A stretch of DNA of 64,000 nucleotides from a bacterium (GCA_013154095.1 JAADDD010000001.1:62001-126000); one strand, 5' to 3'. Numbered from the stretch's first letter, positions 7,777 through 16,727 are shown. Made by a program: numbers and translations. The notes: a model not told the origin generated them from the sequence alone.

Positions 7777-8618
7777 TGGTCTCTGAAGCCAAGCTACGGA
7801 TGGCAGAAGAGATCAGGCAACTGCTGCTAGGAGCAAGAACAGTCGGGCTTGCAGACATTACAGGCTACGAGTCTGCTATCATTAAGCGTATCCGCAGGCA
7901 GCTGCTAGGGAAGGCAAGCACGAAGTTCATCAAGAAGCGCGTGTTTCTCAAGGTGCTTGAACAGCTCAAGGACAAGTACCCTGGCATCGAGAAACTGGCA
8001 GCTCATCTCGGTTCCCAGAACATGCTCATAGTTTCGCAGCAAGATCCATTTTCGCTGATCCAGCTACTCGAAGAAACAAAGGTCTGCACGTACGTTAAAC
8101 CAGGACAGCCTGCACCAAAAGACATCGAGATACCTGCAGGCCCTACACCTTTCAGGCCAGGCCCAATACTCACGGAGCTCAAGAAACTTGGACTCAAGAC
8201 CCGCGTAGACAAGGGAGTGATAGTAATCTCTGAGCCCGCGGTAGTTGTGCGTGCGGGCGAGCCTGTGCCAGAGAGTGTGGCATCGCTGCTCCAGAAGCTG
8301 AACATTAAGCCGGTGGAAGTAAAGCTGGAGCTACGTGCCGCCTACTACGAGGGCATGATCATTCCGCGCGAGATCCTGCTAAAAACAAGAAGCGCCTGGT
8401 TAGAAGATGTGCGCCGGGCAATAGAACAGGCAAAGCTACTCGCACTGGGTGTCCGTCTACCTACAGCGCTTACTGTGCGCGAGCTAGTATTTTTTGCTTG
8501 CCAGCAGGCAAGACTGCTTGCTGCAGGCGCAAAGTATATCTGCAAGGAAACCTTGCCTGCACTTCTTGCACAAGCACTGCGCACTGCAGAATATATTCGC
8601 TCGAAGCTTCAGGCCTAA
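7773..8618 (+). CDS. rpl10: Ribosomal protein uL10 (P0), lacking the acidic C-terminal tail
   Basis: 281 residues. The rRNA-binding N-domain, the insertion with GPTPFRPGPILTELKKLG, and the helical spine that holds P1 dimers (VRLPTALTVRELVFFACQQA onwards) are all present. The protein stops after YIRSKLQA, just past the spine. The usual alanine/glutamate-rich tail ending in GLGALF is absent, although P1 in this operon keeps it. The usual length in archaea is about 300-340. Overlaps uL1 by 4 bp. Confidence 0.92.
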   Translation: MMVSEAKLRMAEEIRQLLLGARTVGLADITGYESAIIKRIRRQLLGKASTKFIKKRVFLKVLEQLKDKYPGIEKLAAHLGSQNMLIVSQQDPFSLIQLLEETKVCTYVKPGQPAPKDIEIPAGPTPFRPGPILTELKKLGLKTRVDKGVIVISEPAVVVRAGEPVPESVASLLQKLNIKPVEVKLELRAAYYEGMIIPREILLKTRSAWLEDVRRAIEQAKLLALGVRLPTALTVRELVFFACQQARLLAAGAKYICKETLPALLAQALRTAEYIRSKLQA

Positions 8619-8677
8619 ATTTTTAAATTTTATTTCTGCCTAAATGTAGGGCTTTTGGCAAAGAATGGTCTGGGACA

Positions 8678-9007
8678 ATGTCCATGGCTCCAGTCTATGC
8701 AGCACTGCTCCTGCACGAGCTAGGAAAGCCTGTAACAGAAGAAAATATTAATAAAATCTTGCAGGCAGCAGAGGCGAACGTTGATCCTGCTCTTGTGAAG
8801 GCTCTAGTTAATGCTCTGCAGGGACAGGATCTAGGAAAGCTCATCGAGGAAGCCAAGCAGTCAATGGTAGTGGCTGCAGCTGCACCAGCAGCAACGCCTG
8901 CACAGCAAGCTCAGGAACAGAAAAAAGAAGAAAAGAAGGAAGAGAAGAAAGAAGAAAAAGGAATGTCAGAAGACATTGGTGCTGGTCTAGCTGCTCTATT
9001 CGGCTAA
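8678..9007 (+). CDS. rpl12: Ribosomal stalk protein P1 (archaeal L12)
   Basis: 109 residues. The N-terminal dimerisation helices are recognisable (YAALLLHELGKPVTEENI), followed by an Ala/Gln hinge and a Lys/Glu tract. The C-terminus MSEDIGAGLAALFG recruits translational GTPases. A 59-bp AT-rich gap before it holds TTTTTAAATTTTATT, so it may also have its own promoter, as expected for a protein needed in several copies. The last 12 bp overlap the convergent membrane-protein gene. Confidence 0.95.
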   Translation: MSMAPVYAALLLHELGKPVTEENINKILQAAEANVDPALVKALVNALQGQDLGKLIEEAKQSMVVAAAAPAATPAQQAQEQKKEEKKEEKKEEKGMSEDIGAGLAALFG

Positions 9008-9718
9008 CGCTTTTTCTTCTTTCTTTGTTACTGCTGCAACAATTATTAGCGCACCAGCGATAATTAGCAGGATCTTTGCTGCTAGAGGTAACCAGTACAT
9101 ATTTGGCCACTGGTTTATTCTGTGCGCAGTAGCAACAGCTTCTGCTCTTGCAGCAAGCATAAAAGCTCCTGCTATGATAAGTGCCACTCCTGCTGCAATG
9201 CTGAGAGCCTGCCTGCGCTCAATTATTTTGCCTATGCCGTAACATACTAGACCAATTCCTGCGATGAGCATTGGCCAGAACCACTTCTTTGGAATTGCTG
9301 TAGGTAACTGCTTAGAGTGGCACTGCAGCATGTACAGTGCTAGTGCTAGGACTGCACCTATAAATAGCAGTATTCCTCCAACTGCCTTGATACCTTCGCT
9401 TCCTTTTGCTTGCCTTATCTGTGCTAGTGCTGCAACTGCTGCAAGAATACCTGCTACTAGCAGTAACACTACACTAACTAGTGCAGGAACAGTTCCAACA
9501 ATTTCTATTAGCTTAAGGTGCGAAATTTCGCAAACCTGCTGGGCTACTGCTCCATAGAGCAGGATCTGGTCTACAGCAAGACTAGCACGGTTCTTTATCG
9601 ACTTTACTAATATTCCTGGAACGTGCTTCACGGTAAAGATCAGTGCAGCAACGATTCCTAGCACAGCAGAAATGAGCAGCAGTGCACCAAAGACAGCTTC
9701 CAGATACTTGGCCTTCAT
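8996..9718 (-). CDS. Six-helix membrane protein of unknown function
   Basis: About 240 residues from ATG 9718 (MKAKYLEAVFGALLL). A longer in-frame start would run into the AlaRS gene. About six hydrophobic segments are visible: residues about 6-30, 75-100, 112-130, 142-160, 172-195 and 208-230. I see no catalytic motif and do not recognise a family. It shares a short divergent region of 57 bp with AlaRS. Confidence 0.7.
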   Translation of the reverse strand: MKAKYLEAVFGALLLISAVLGIVAALIFTVKHVPGILVKSIKNRASLAVDQILLYGAVAQQVCEISHLKLIEIVGTVPALVSVVLLLVAGILAAVAALAQIRQAKGSEGIKAVGGILLFIGAVLALALYMLQCHSKQLPTAIPKKWFWPMLIAGIGLVCYGIGKIIERRQALSIAAGVALIIAGAFMLAARAEAVATAHRINQWPNMYWLPLAAKILLIIAGALIIVAAVTKKEEKALAE

Positions 9719-9775
9719 CGCAATAATAAAGCCCTTACACAAATTATAAACTTGCGGAAATAATAATTCTACGCA

Positions 9776-11365
9776 ATGCAGACTGCTCTCTCTTCGAAGT
9801 ACTTGGAGAGTCTTGGCTACAAGCTGTACAGGTGTCCTCACTGCGGCAGTTTTTATTACGGCTTTAGTCCAAAAGGCTGCGGCGAATATCCTGAAAAACC
9901 TTACAGTTTTGTCGGCAATCCAAGAATACATGATTTCAGTCTTAGACAACTTATAGACCACTACACTAAATTCTTTGAAGAGCACGATCATACTCTTGTT
10001 CCTCGCTATCCTGTAATAGCTCGCTGGAGAGATGACTTGCTGCTCACAATTGCTTCAATTGTTTGCTTCCAGCCGTGGGTCACTGAAGGAATCGTAGAAC
10101 CGCCAGCAAATCCTCTAGTTATTCACCAACCTTGCCTACGCTTCGACGATTACAGAAATGTTGGTTATACGGCTAGACATTCTGTGGCCTTTACAATGTC
10201 AGCGCACCATGCATTCAACAAGTACTGGAAAGAAGAAATGCTGCAACTCTGCATAGAATTTTTTCAGGATCTTGGATTCTTGCCAGAAGAAATTACATTC
10301 AAGCTAAGTATGTGGGAAGGAGGAGGAAATGCAGGAGAGTGCTACGAAGTTATTATTTCTGGTCTAGAAGTTGCCACACTTGTGCTCATGCACTACAAAG
10401 AAGACCCGCAAGGAACCGTTGAGCTGCAGGGAAGGCGCTACAGCGAGCTCCCAGTAAAAGTCATCGACACAGGCTACGGCGCAGAGCGCATTCTCTGGAT
10501 ACTTACAGGCAAGCCAACAGTTTTCGATGCGGTGTATCCAGAGCTGGTAAAACATCTCGAGCAACTTTTCGGAGTAGATAAAGACGAAAAAGAACAATAC
10601 ATCAACCAACTACTTTCGGGTAGAGTAGATAGACAAGCAGCAAAAAAGCTTGCAAGCATGTATAGACTGCTCGATTTTCTCCGTGTAATTTGCTTGCTAG
10701 CGCACGACGGTGCAGTACCTTCCAACAAAAAAGACGGGTACTTGCTGCGCCTCGCTATTCGCCAAGCATACTCTTTGCTCTGGAAATACACAGAAAAAGA
10801 AGATCTAAAAGAAGAAGCAAAGCAGATGTTCTACTGGATAAAGGAAAACATTGATCCAGCCTTTGACCAGCGCAGGCTAGAATACATCCTTGAAGTACTA
10901 GAAATAGAAAAAGAAAGGTTCAAAAAATTAGTAGAGCAGTTCAGGAACTTTGACTTTTCTCGACTGAAAACCCCTGAGGATGTGGCAAAACTCTACGAGA
11001 CGCAGGGACTGCCAATATTTTACTACGAGGACAGACTGCCTTGCGAGGTTGACCAGGTCTTTGAGCTGCTTGCAGGCAGCAAGTTAACTGGAGGGGTGAA
11101 AAAGATTAAGCAAGAAAAAAAGCTGCTGCCGCTGCCAAAAGAGCTGCCGCCTACACAGCAAGAATATTATACTGATCCCTACTGCACGGAAACCAGGGCA
11201 CGTATACTCTGGGTTTCCGAGAACGAGAAGTACGTTGTGCTAGATCGCACAATATTCTATCCCGAAGGAGGAGGACAGCCAGCAGACACAGGATTTATCA
11301 ACAACAGGCGCGTGCGCAGAGCTTTCTTGCAGGAAGGCAAAATTGTGCACGAGCTAGAAGACTAG
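9776..11365 (+). CDS. alaS: Alanyl-tRNA synthetase, N-terminal (aminoacylation) half only
   Basis: 529 residues against about 900 for intact archaeal AlaRS. The archaeal N-terminal zinc-like Cys pair (YRCPHCGSFYYG) is followed by the class II catalytic core (CLRFDDYRNVGYTARHS, SMWEGGGNAGECYEV, DTGYGAERILW) and the tRNA-recognition region. The sequence enters the editing domain at IFYPEGGGQPADTGF and stops 23 residues later at VHELED. The HxxxH editing site and the dimerisation domain are missing and no such sequence is in the window. The ferredoxin gene closes the space. AlaRS of Nanoarchaeum equitans is known to be encoded as two pieces, and this looks like a similar split. Confidence 0.93.
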   Translation: MQTALSSKYLESLGYKLYRCPHCGSFYYGFSPKGCGEYPEKPYSFVGNPRIHDFSLRQLIDHYTKFFEEHDHTLVPRYPVIARWRDDLLLTIASIVCFQPWVTEGIVEPPANPLVIHQPCLRFDDYRNVGYTARHSVAFTMSAHHAFNKYWKEEMLQLCIEFFQDLGFLPEEITFKLSMWEGGGNAGECYEVIISGLEVATLVLMHYKEDPQGTVELQGRRYSELPVKVIDTGYGAERILWILTGKPTVFDAVYPELVKHLEQLFGVDKDEKEQYINQLLSGRVDRQAAKKLASMYRLLDFLRVICLLAHDGAVPSNKKDGYLLRLAIRQAYSLLWKYTEKEDLKEEAKQMFYWIKENIDPAFDQRRLEYILEVLEIEKERFKKLVEQFRNFDFSRLKTPEDVAKLYETQGLPIFYYEDRLPCEVDQVFELLAGSKLTGGVKKIKQEKKLLPLPKELPPTQQEYYTDPYCTETRARILWVSENEKYVVLDRTIFYPEGGGQPADTGFINNRRVRRAFLQEGKIVHELED

Positions 11366-11574
11366 CGCTCAATCCTGATTGCTCCTGTAGGACAGATTTT
11401 CTCGAGCATTCTAGCTTTTTGCTCGTCTAGCTGCACCTCAATGCATGCCCTTCCGTTCGAGTATTCTGCGTTTTTCAGCACTACTACACCTTCTTTTATC
11501 GTGAACAGCTCAGGAAAGAAAACAATGCAGCGGCCACAGCGAATGCACTTGTTAATGTCATGGCAAATTTTCAT
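11362..11574 (-). CDS. Single-cluster [4Fe-4S] ferredoxin
   Basis: 70 residues. Three cysteines occur in CIRCGRC at about 11-17 and the fourth in CPTGAIR near the end, giving one [4Fe-4S] cluster as in small thermophile ferredoxins. The fourth cysteine of the first motif, which forms a disulfide in some relatives, is replaced by Phe. Electron carrier; partner unknown. Overlaps the convergent AlaRS end by 4 bp and its start overlaps the stop of the gene upstream on the same strand. Confidence 0.85.
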   Translation of the reverse strand: MKICHDINKCIRCGRCIVFFPELFTIKEGVVVLKNAEYSNGRACIEVQLDEQKARMLEKICPTGAIRIER

Positions 11575-12521
11575 GGTTTCTCCTCAATTTTCTTGAGCAC
11601 AACGTCTACTAGAGCAAGCACTCTTTTATTTCTTTCTTCTGGCAAAAATAAATATTCGCGACCAATTCTTGCAGAGAAAAACTCTAGCAGCTGCGTGCTA
11701 AGCGGAATTTTCTTTGTCCCAACAGTAAGCAATTTAAGTTCTGCATCTACATGCGCCGGTCTTAGTTGAGTCAGCTCTAGCAGCGACAAGTTCCTGTCTG
11801 CATGTGCTAGCAGCAGTACAGCTGCGGCTGCATCGTCCAGCTGCTCTCTGATACTTCTGTGCGCGGCCGCTCCGAGCAAGTAATACTTCCAGACTGAAAT
11901 TTTCTTGAGCTGCCTTGCCAGCTCCTGGTTGCCTGCGCGTTCTAGTGCCTTAGCGCACATGTAGCCCAGCTGCACTGCAAGGCTGTTGCTGGTCTCAACA
12001 TGGACGTAGTGACCGGTATTCAGCTCTAGAAGGTAGAACCGCTTTATGTCATCTTCTTCTAGCTGGTCTAGCTCCTTGCCACAGTATGCAGCAAAGCAGA
12101 GCAGCCTGAGCACCTGGCGCTGGTATACTCCGCGCAGTTCCTGCAGCCAGTGCTCGCCTACCTGCTGGCCTAGTCTGCAGAGCAGCCTCTCGAGCCTAAG
12201 CAGTCTAGCAGCCGCAGTCTTCTTTCCTTGCAGCTCTGCAAAGTACCGGCACGCATCTATCGCCGCTGCAGCTACTCGTAGTGCACGCTTCTTGAGCACT
12301 CCTGACCACGCCTTGCTAAAATACAGGTAATAAAATACGAAAAATTCCAGAAATTCTTCATCTATCCTAGCAGAATATGCTGTTGCTAGCTGTAACAGCA
12401 GCTCTATTTTCGCGAGATACCTAGTCCTTAGCTTGCTCCTTATACCAAGCTCGTAGAGATACTCGTCGTATCTCCGCAGGATTTCCTTAAATTTTAGTTG
12501 ATGGTCTATGCTATATACCAT
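11571..12521 (-). CDS. Hypothetical helical protein, faint tyrosine-recombinase resemblance
   Basis: 316 residues, almost all predicted helix. Between about 225 and 280, LLLAHADRNLSLLELTQLRP followed by HVDAELKLLTVGTKKIPLS resembles the first half of a tyrosine-recombinase catalytic domain (ATGLRISELLxLRxxDI). However, the catalytic Arg of that motif, the HxxR box and the final Tyr are not visible. It could be a catalytically dead XerA relative or chance similarity. Transcribed with the ferredoxin (4-bp overlap). Confidence 0.5.
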   Translation of the reverse strand: MVYSIDHQLKFKEILRRYDEYLYELGIRSKLRTRYLAKIELLLQLATAYSARIDEEFLEFFVFYYLYFSKAWSGVLKKRALRVAAAAIDACRYFAELQGKKTAAARLLRLERLLCRLGQQVGEHWLQELRGVYQRQVLRLLCFAAYCGKELDQLEEDDIKRFYLLELNTGHYVHVETSNSLAVQLGYMCAKALERAGNQELARQLKKISVWKYYLLGAAAHRSIREQLDDAAAAVLLLAHADRNLSLLELTQLRPAHVDAELKLLTVGTKKIPLSTQLLEFFSARIGREYLFLPEERNKRVLALVDVVLKKIEEKP

Positions 12522-12554
12522 TAACTCAATACCTTATAGACCCTGTATTTAATA

Positions 12555-13055
12555 ATGCTGCCAAGGGAACGCGTGCGTAAATATATCCAGGCAGTGCTAG
12601 AGCTGCTTGAGCAGCGCAGAGATTTGTGGTCAAAGTATCCTCAGCTCTACGAGAATGCTAGGCTCTACGCTTACGATGCGCAACACTATTTACAGCGCGG
12701 AGACATTTTCGCTGCACTTGCCTGCATTGCCTACGCTGAAGGTTTGCTAGACGCGCTAAGATTGCTGGAAAAAGAAAAGCTGGAATGGAGTAGTCCGCGC
12801 ACTGCCATGCCGCGAGCAGCCGTGCTTGGCTGCCCAAAGAAGCCTTCCCGTCTCAGCTCATTATATAATAAATACATTGTATATGTAATAGTATTAAGCA
12901 GAAAAGAGGCTGCCTGGGCACGTTGCCTGCGCTGGGTAGACGAAGTGCTGCTGGTAGAGCCAGCAGAGCTGCCTGCAGTGCTTGCGCGGCTCAAGCCAAG
13001 CAAGATTATAGTCGCGCGGAAAGAATATCTCCGCCTTAGCAAAAAGATAAAGTAA
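12555..13055 (+). CDS. DUF357 domain protein with an extra C-terminal region
   Basis: 166 residues. Residues 1-75 match the small archaeal DUF357 family: RERVRKYIQAVLELLEQR, then YAYDAQHYLQRGDIFAALAC, then IAYAEGLLDAL. The family normally has about 80-100 residues. Here a further 70 residues follow (about 97-166), with a hydrophobic strand KYIVYVIVLS, a WARCLRWVDEVLLVEP segment and a basic end, which I do not recognise. Function unknown. Lies between a divergent hypothetical gene and ndk. Confidence 0.7.
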   Translation: MLPRERVRKYIQAVLELLEQRRDLWSKYPQLYENARLYAYDAQHYLQRGDIFAALACIAYAEGLLDALRLLEKEKLEWSSPRTAMPRAAVLGCPKKPSRLSSLYNKYIVYVIVLSRKEAAWARCLRWVDEVLLVEPAELPAVLARLKPSKIIVARKEYLRLSKKIK

Positions 13056-13080
13056 TATAGTTTATGGTTTATCTCATAGC

Positions 13081-13644
13081 ATGAAGCCACTCATCCAGCG
13101 CACCCTTGTTATTATTAAGCCAGACGCAGTGAAGCGTGGACTTGTAGGCGAAATAATTTCTCGCTTTGAGCGTGCTGGGCTAGAGATTGTTGCCCTGCGC
13201 ATGCTGCGCGCGAGCAAGGAGCAGCTAGAGCAGCTCTATCCTTCTAACAAGGAATGGCTGATAAAAATTGGCGAGAAAATCAGCGAGAGCCTGAAAGAGC
13301 ACGGCATCAATCCTGCATCGGTTTTTGGCACAGACGATCCTTATGTCATTGGCACGATTGCGAGGAGCAAGCTAATCGAGTACATGAGCTCTGGGCCGAT
13401 AGTCGCTCTTGTACTCCAAGGTCCTGCAGCGGTGCATGTAGTGCGCAAGCTTGTCGGCAGCACAGAACCAGCAACAGCAGCTCCAGGAACCATTCGTGGA
13501 GACTACAGCTGCCTCAGCAGAGCTTACTGTGCAGTAACAGGCATTGCGCTCATGAACGTAGTGCATGCTTCTGATTCGATAGAAGCAGCAGAAAGAGAGA
13601 TCAAGATTTTCTTTGCGGACATGAAAGAAGTAATAGAGGTATAG
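13081..13644 (+). CDS. ndk: Nucleoside diphosphate kinase
   Basis: 187 residues. It opens with QRTLVIIKPDAVKRGLVGEI, has the GPIVALVLQGPAAVHVVRKL and GSTEPATAAPGTIRGDY segments, and has the active-site histidine in NVVHASDS. It transfers the gamma phosphate between nucleotides through phospho-His. An insertion of about 35 residues between the second helix and GPIVAL makes it longer than the common 150-residue form. Confidence 0.95.
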   Translation: MKPLIQRTLVIIKPDAVKRGLVGEIISRFERAGLEIVALRMLRASKEQLEQLYPSNKEWLIKIGEKISESLKEHGINPASVFGTDDPYVIGTIARSKLIEYMSSGPIVALVLQGPAAVHVVRKLVGSTEPATAAPGTIRGDYSCLSRAYCAVTGIALMNVVHASDSIEAAEREIKIFFADMKEVIEV

Positions 13645-13658
13645 CTGCAAAATTATTT

Positions 13659-14867
13659 TTAGAACGCTATTACTAGCTCGTAAGGTTTATTGTCGATGTA
13701 CAGCTCTACGTACAGCTTCTCTAGCTTTGTGCCTCTAGGCAGCATGCAGTAGATGTAGTTGTCTGCTCCTTGCATTGGCTCAAGGTGGTAGGATGTGGGC
13801 GTGAGTATTCCCTTGAGTGAAGGCCAGCTGTATTCCGCACCGAGGTTGTTCTCGCAGATAATCGAGCCAGGCACAATGTACACGTTCCTTCCGACTTTTG
13901 CCTTGTTCTGTACTTTAAGGTCAACAAGACCGTAGCACATCATTATATTTTCTAGCTGCTTGCACATGAAGTTGATCTTCCTGACATGTCCGTAGTACTT
14001 GTAGCTGAACACAAAGTTGCCGTCAAAATTGATGTTTACTGGCACAGGATCAACGTATATTCCTGTCTTATCTACTTCGCTCTCCTTATTTGCCGGTATA
14101 ATTGGTGGCGTAACGTTGAACCTGTACTGCGCCAGCACTTTTCCGAACAGCTCATCGTACACAGTTATTACTACTTGCGCAGAAATATCGCCGATAATGT
14201 TCCAGCTGAAGTTTATCTGGTAGTGCGAGCCGTTTACTGCTAGCGAGTAGTGTGAGCCGTAGTAGTGCCCGAGCGGAGGCACAGTGTATGCCTCAGGATA
14301 GAGCGTCACCGAGGCAATTGTGCGGTTGCCGAAGCTGGTAACAAGCTTCGCAGCCACGATAATGTAGTCGCGGACAATGCTATAGTTGAGCACTGTGAGG
14401 TTAACCTGAGCAGAGTAGTTGCTAAGTAGTGCTGCAGAAATTTTGTACTTGTGCGGCTCTAGCTTGAAGAACCACTGTGCAACATAGCGGTGCCTAAAGG
14501 TGTCGTAAATCTTTACCAGGAATCCAACATCTCGCTGCAAAGAATAATATAAGTAAATTGTTTTAGTTTCGGTTTTTAGTGGCAAAGTAAAGTGCGTGTA
14601 TTCTTTGGTAATGTTAGGATAAATAATTTTATACACGTAAACTTCCAGCTCTTCTGGCACATTTCCTCTTCTTGTAACGTTTACTATAATTTCTACTTTT
14701 CCTGCACCAATTATCTTATAGCTTAACTTATATTCATAAGGTATTTTAGGAGGCACGTAAAAGTGCTGCACCTTTTTCTTGTGGTGGAAATTTTTCAGCA
14801 GCAGTAGCGCTACTACAATTACGAGAAAGAAAAGAAAGATAAAGAGCGCACGTGACCTTCCTCGCAT
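13659..14867 (-). CDS. Membrane-anchored extracellular beta-rich protein
   Basis: 402 residues. A short basic N-terminus and one hydrophobic helix (about 8-25) followed by KNFHHKKK make an N-terminal anchor with the rest outside. The body is rich in Tyr, Val, Ile and Asn with alternating strands, several N-glycosylation sequons (NVT, NIT, NYS, NLT, NRT, NGS, NFS) and a few cysteines. It looks like tandem Ig-like domains of a surface protein. No family recognised. Confidence 0.65.
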   Translation of the reverse strand: MRGRSRALFIFLFFLVIVVALLLLKNFHHKKKVQHFYVPPKIPYEYKLSYKIIGAGKVEIIVNVTRRGNVPEELEVYVYKIIYPNITKEYTHFTLPLKTETKTIYLYYSLQRDVGFLVKIYDTFRHRYVAQWFFKLEPHKYKISAALLSNYSAQVNLTVLNYSIVRDYIIVAAKLVTSFGNRTIASVTLYPEAYTVPPLGHYYGSHYSLAVNGSHYQINFSWNIIGDISAQVVITVYDELFGKVLAQYRFNVTPPIIPANKESEVDKTGIYVDPVPVNINFDGNFVFSYKYYGHVRKINFMCKQLENIMMCYGLVDLKVQNKAKVGRNVYIVPGSIICENNLGAEYSWPSLKGILTPTSYHLEPMQGADNYIYCMLPRGTKLEKLYVELYIDNKPYELVIAF

Positions 14868-14896
14868 GAATGAGTCAAAGCGCTCCGAATTTTAAA

Positions 14897-15307
14897 CTAT
14901 ACATCGAAAATAATCCTTGCCTTCCACCTTTCGTTTTCCTTTGCTAGTGCATATCCATGCAGTGTCGCAGCTTTAATCTCCTTTACAGGCTGGACAGCAG
15001 GTCTTCCAAGTTTCATCCGCACCCTAATTTTTTCGCCGTTTTCTTCCACTTTTATGCTGTCAATGCATGGGACAAAACGATGAGCAGACCAATAATAAAT
15101 TAGTTCGCGCAGAAAATCAAGCAGCCAAAATTCATCCTGCTTGCTGAACTCCAGCTCTATTTCTTTTTCAGGAATAACTGCAGGTAGCTGCTCGAAAGAA
15201 AGACAGAGGAAGCCTTCTACCACGGCCCTAACTAGCTCTTGCAGGCTGTCTCCCCAACACTCTAGGCCAATGTCGGAGGTGTGCTCGAGAGGCTGCCAGC
15301 CATACAT
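14897..15307 (-). CDS. Archease
   Basis: 136 residues. Family signatures are EHTSDIGLECWGDSLQELV at the N-terminus, FLRELIYYWSAHRFVP in the middle, and EIKAATLHGYALAKE with a final ARIIFDV. Archease activates the tRNA ligase RtcB by promoting its guanylylation, so it belongs to tRNA exon ligation after EndA cleavage. The splicing endonuclease gene is about 1.4 kb away on the same strand. Confidence 0.92.
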   Translation of the reverse strand: MYGWQPLEHTSDIGLECWGDSLQELVRAVVEGFLCLSFEQLPAVIPEKEIELEFSKQDEFWLLDFLRELIYYWSAHRFVPCIDSIKVEENGEKIRVRMKLGRPAVQPVKEIKAATLHGYALAKENERWKARIIFDV

Positions 15308-15312
15308 TATAT

Positions 15313-16026
15313 CTAATAATAATATATGTCTAGTTTTATTCTAATAATAACTGGCCTGTAGTACGAGAAAGACTGCAGCAGGCGCAGCCTAAGCTCTCTG
15401 CTCCACGCAACTTCCAGACATTTCTGTTCCAGCTCTTTCCTGTACTCTGGCACAGCATCTTCCAACAATATGCAGGCTTTCCACTCTATCGTTTTTGCGT
15501 CTTCAGAATGCTCCAGGCTCTTCCTGAAAGCCCCTAAAACATTTCCAGTTGAAACTATAGCTGCAACCATGTCCAGGTTCTTGTGGTGCTGTAGCTGTGC
15601 CTGAGCATACTTTACAGCGCTTGCAAGCTTGCAGATTCTTTCTTCTAGTTCCTGCATTTCTTCGTCCAGACTTTCTTTCTTTTTGAGCGCGATGCCTACT
15701 TCAAGGCTCTTGCTGCCATAGTCTACTTCTGCTCCAAAAAGTTCCAGCCACTTCGAGCTAGCCCTAGAAAACCGTGCGTGCATTGCTGTGAAGCTCAGTT
15801 CCTGCTCGCCAGTAGCAGCTATCTTGCAAGCTTGCTGCACCAGTCTCTGCCAGTACAGGTGCTCAGTGAGCAGGAACTGCGCTGCAGCCTGCAGGCTCAC
15901 CCGTTCTTCTAGCACGTGCCTGGCAAGTTCCCTGCAGAAAAAGATAGAAGCCACGCGCAGGGCTTCCTGCGCAGTGAGCAAAAATTCCTTTGTGCTTGCC
16001 CTGCTCCTTGCCTCGAGGGTGAGCAT
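15313..16026 (-). CDS. Hypothetical helical protein
   Basis: 237 residues with no motif I recognise. The sequence is almost entirely helical, with a coiled-coil stretch near 115-150 (KKKESLDEEMQELEERICKL). It ends in a strand-like YRPVIIRIKLDIYYY. A TATA-like TTTTATACAA (minus strand) lies about 25 bp above the start, so the mRNA may be leaderless. Separated from archease by 5 bp and likely co-transcribed with it. Confidence 0.5.
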   Translation of the reverse strand: MLTLEARSRASTKEFLLTAQEALRVASIFFCRELARHVLEERVSLQAAAQFLLTEHLYWQRLVQQACKIAATGEQELSFTAMHARFSRASSKWLELFGAEVDYGSKSLEVGIALKKKESLDEEMQELEERICKLASAVKYAQAQLQHHKNLDMVAAIVSTGNVLGAFRKSLEHSEDAKTIEWKACILLEDAVPEYRKELEQKCLEVAWSRELRLRLLQSFSYYRPVIIRIKLDIYYY

Positions 16027-16060
16027 TAGGCTTACAAACTATAGAACGTTGTATAAAAAC

Positions 16061-16720
16061 CTATTCTTCTATTTTTTCTGCGAGCAAGCAAACCAGCGGT
16101 GACAGGTTCCTTGTCTGCACGTAGACAGTACCAGGGCCGGTGAACTCGACCACAAGGTATTCTGCACCAAAAATTTTTGTCTTAAGCGATTTACCGAACC
16201 AGCGAATGTCAAACTTCATGCTAGCATCAAAAGCCACTATATAATCGTTGTTCACAACAATTTTCTCTCCTTCTTTCAGCTCAATCTTCCTTATACCTCC
16301 ATAGCTGTTCAGCCAAACATCGCCTTTTCCTTCTAGTTTTAGCCAGAAGAACTCGCCTTCTGCAAACAAACCTTTAAATCCAAGGAACTTTGCAGAAACC
16401 TCTATTTCTCCTGAATGTGCCAAGTATGCGCCTTGTTTTGCGTAGTAGCAGCCCTCGAGCTGCAGGTGCTCAACATCTCCGGGCAGAAAAGGAGCCAGCC
16501 AGAGCTCGGCTTCGGTCTGCGCTATGTATGTGTTGAGAAAGAAGCTTGACCCAGCCAGCAGTCTCTTCAATCCTTTAATTATTCCGAGACTGCTGGTCTT
16601 TGTGTCGATTTCTCCCTTTAAATAGAGCAGTGTTCCTGGAACTGCAGTGATCTGCTCGCCTGGCTCGAGAAATACCTGAAGAACTGTATATGCTGGCCTG
16701 CAGTCTAGCTGCCAGTGCAT
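16061..16720 (-). CDS. AIM24 family protein (TIGR00266-like)
   Basis: 219 residues. The fold is suggested by EPGEQITAVPGTLLYLKGEI, the GLKRLLAGSSFFLNTYIAQ segment, LAPFLPGDVEHLQLEGCYYA, and repeated beta motifs with conserved Gly through GIRKIELKEGEKIVVNNDYI. These are hallmarks of the AIM24/TIGR00266 beta-barrel family, which has no established enzymatic role. It is 7 bp downstream of endA on the same strand. Confidence 0.8.
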   Translation of the reverse strand: MHWQLDCRPAYTVLQVFLEPGEQITAVPGTLLYLKGEIDTKTSSLGIIKGLKRLLAGSSFFLNTYIAQTEAELWLAPFLPGDVEHLQLEGCYYAKQGAYLAHSGEIEVSAKFLGFKGLFAEGEFFWLKLEGKGDVWLNSYGGIRKIELKEGEKIVVNNDYIVAFDASMKFDIRWFGKSLKTKIFGAEYLVVEFTGPGTVYVQTRNLSPLVCLLAEKIEE

Positions 16721-16727
16721 TAATAAA

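Noticed and set aside
11571..12521. Active XerA-type recombinase
   Set aside because: Only the first half of the catalytic domain is faintly similar; the catalytic Arg, HxxR and Tyr are not visible, so only a hypothetical call is given.
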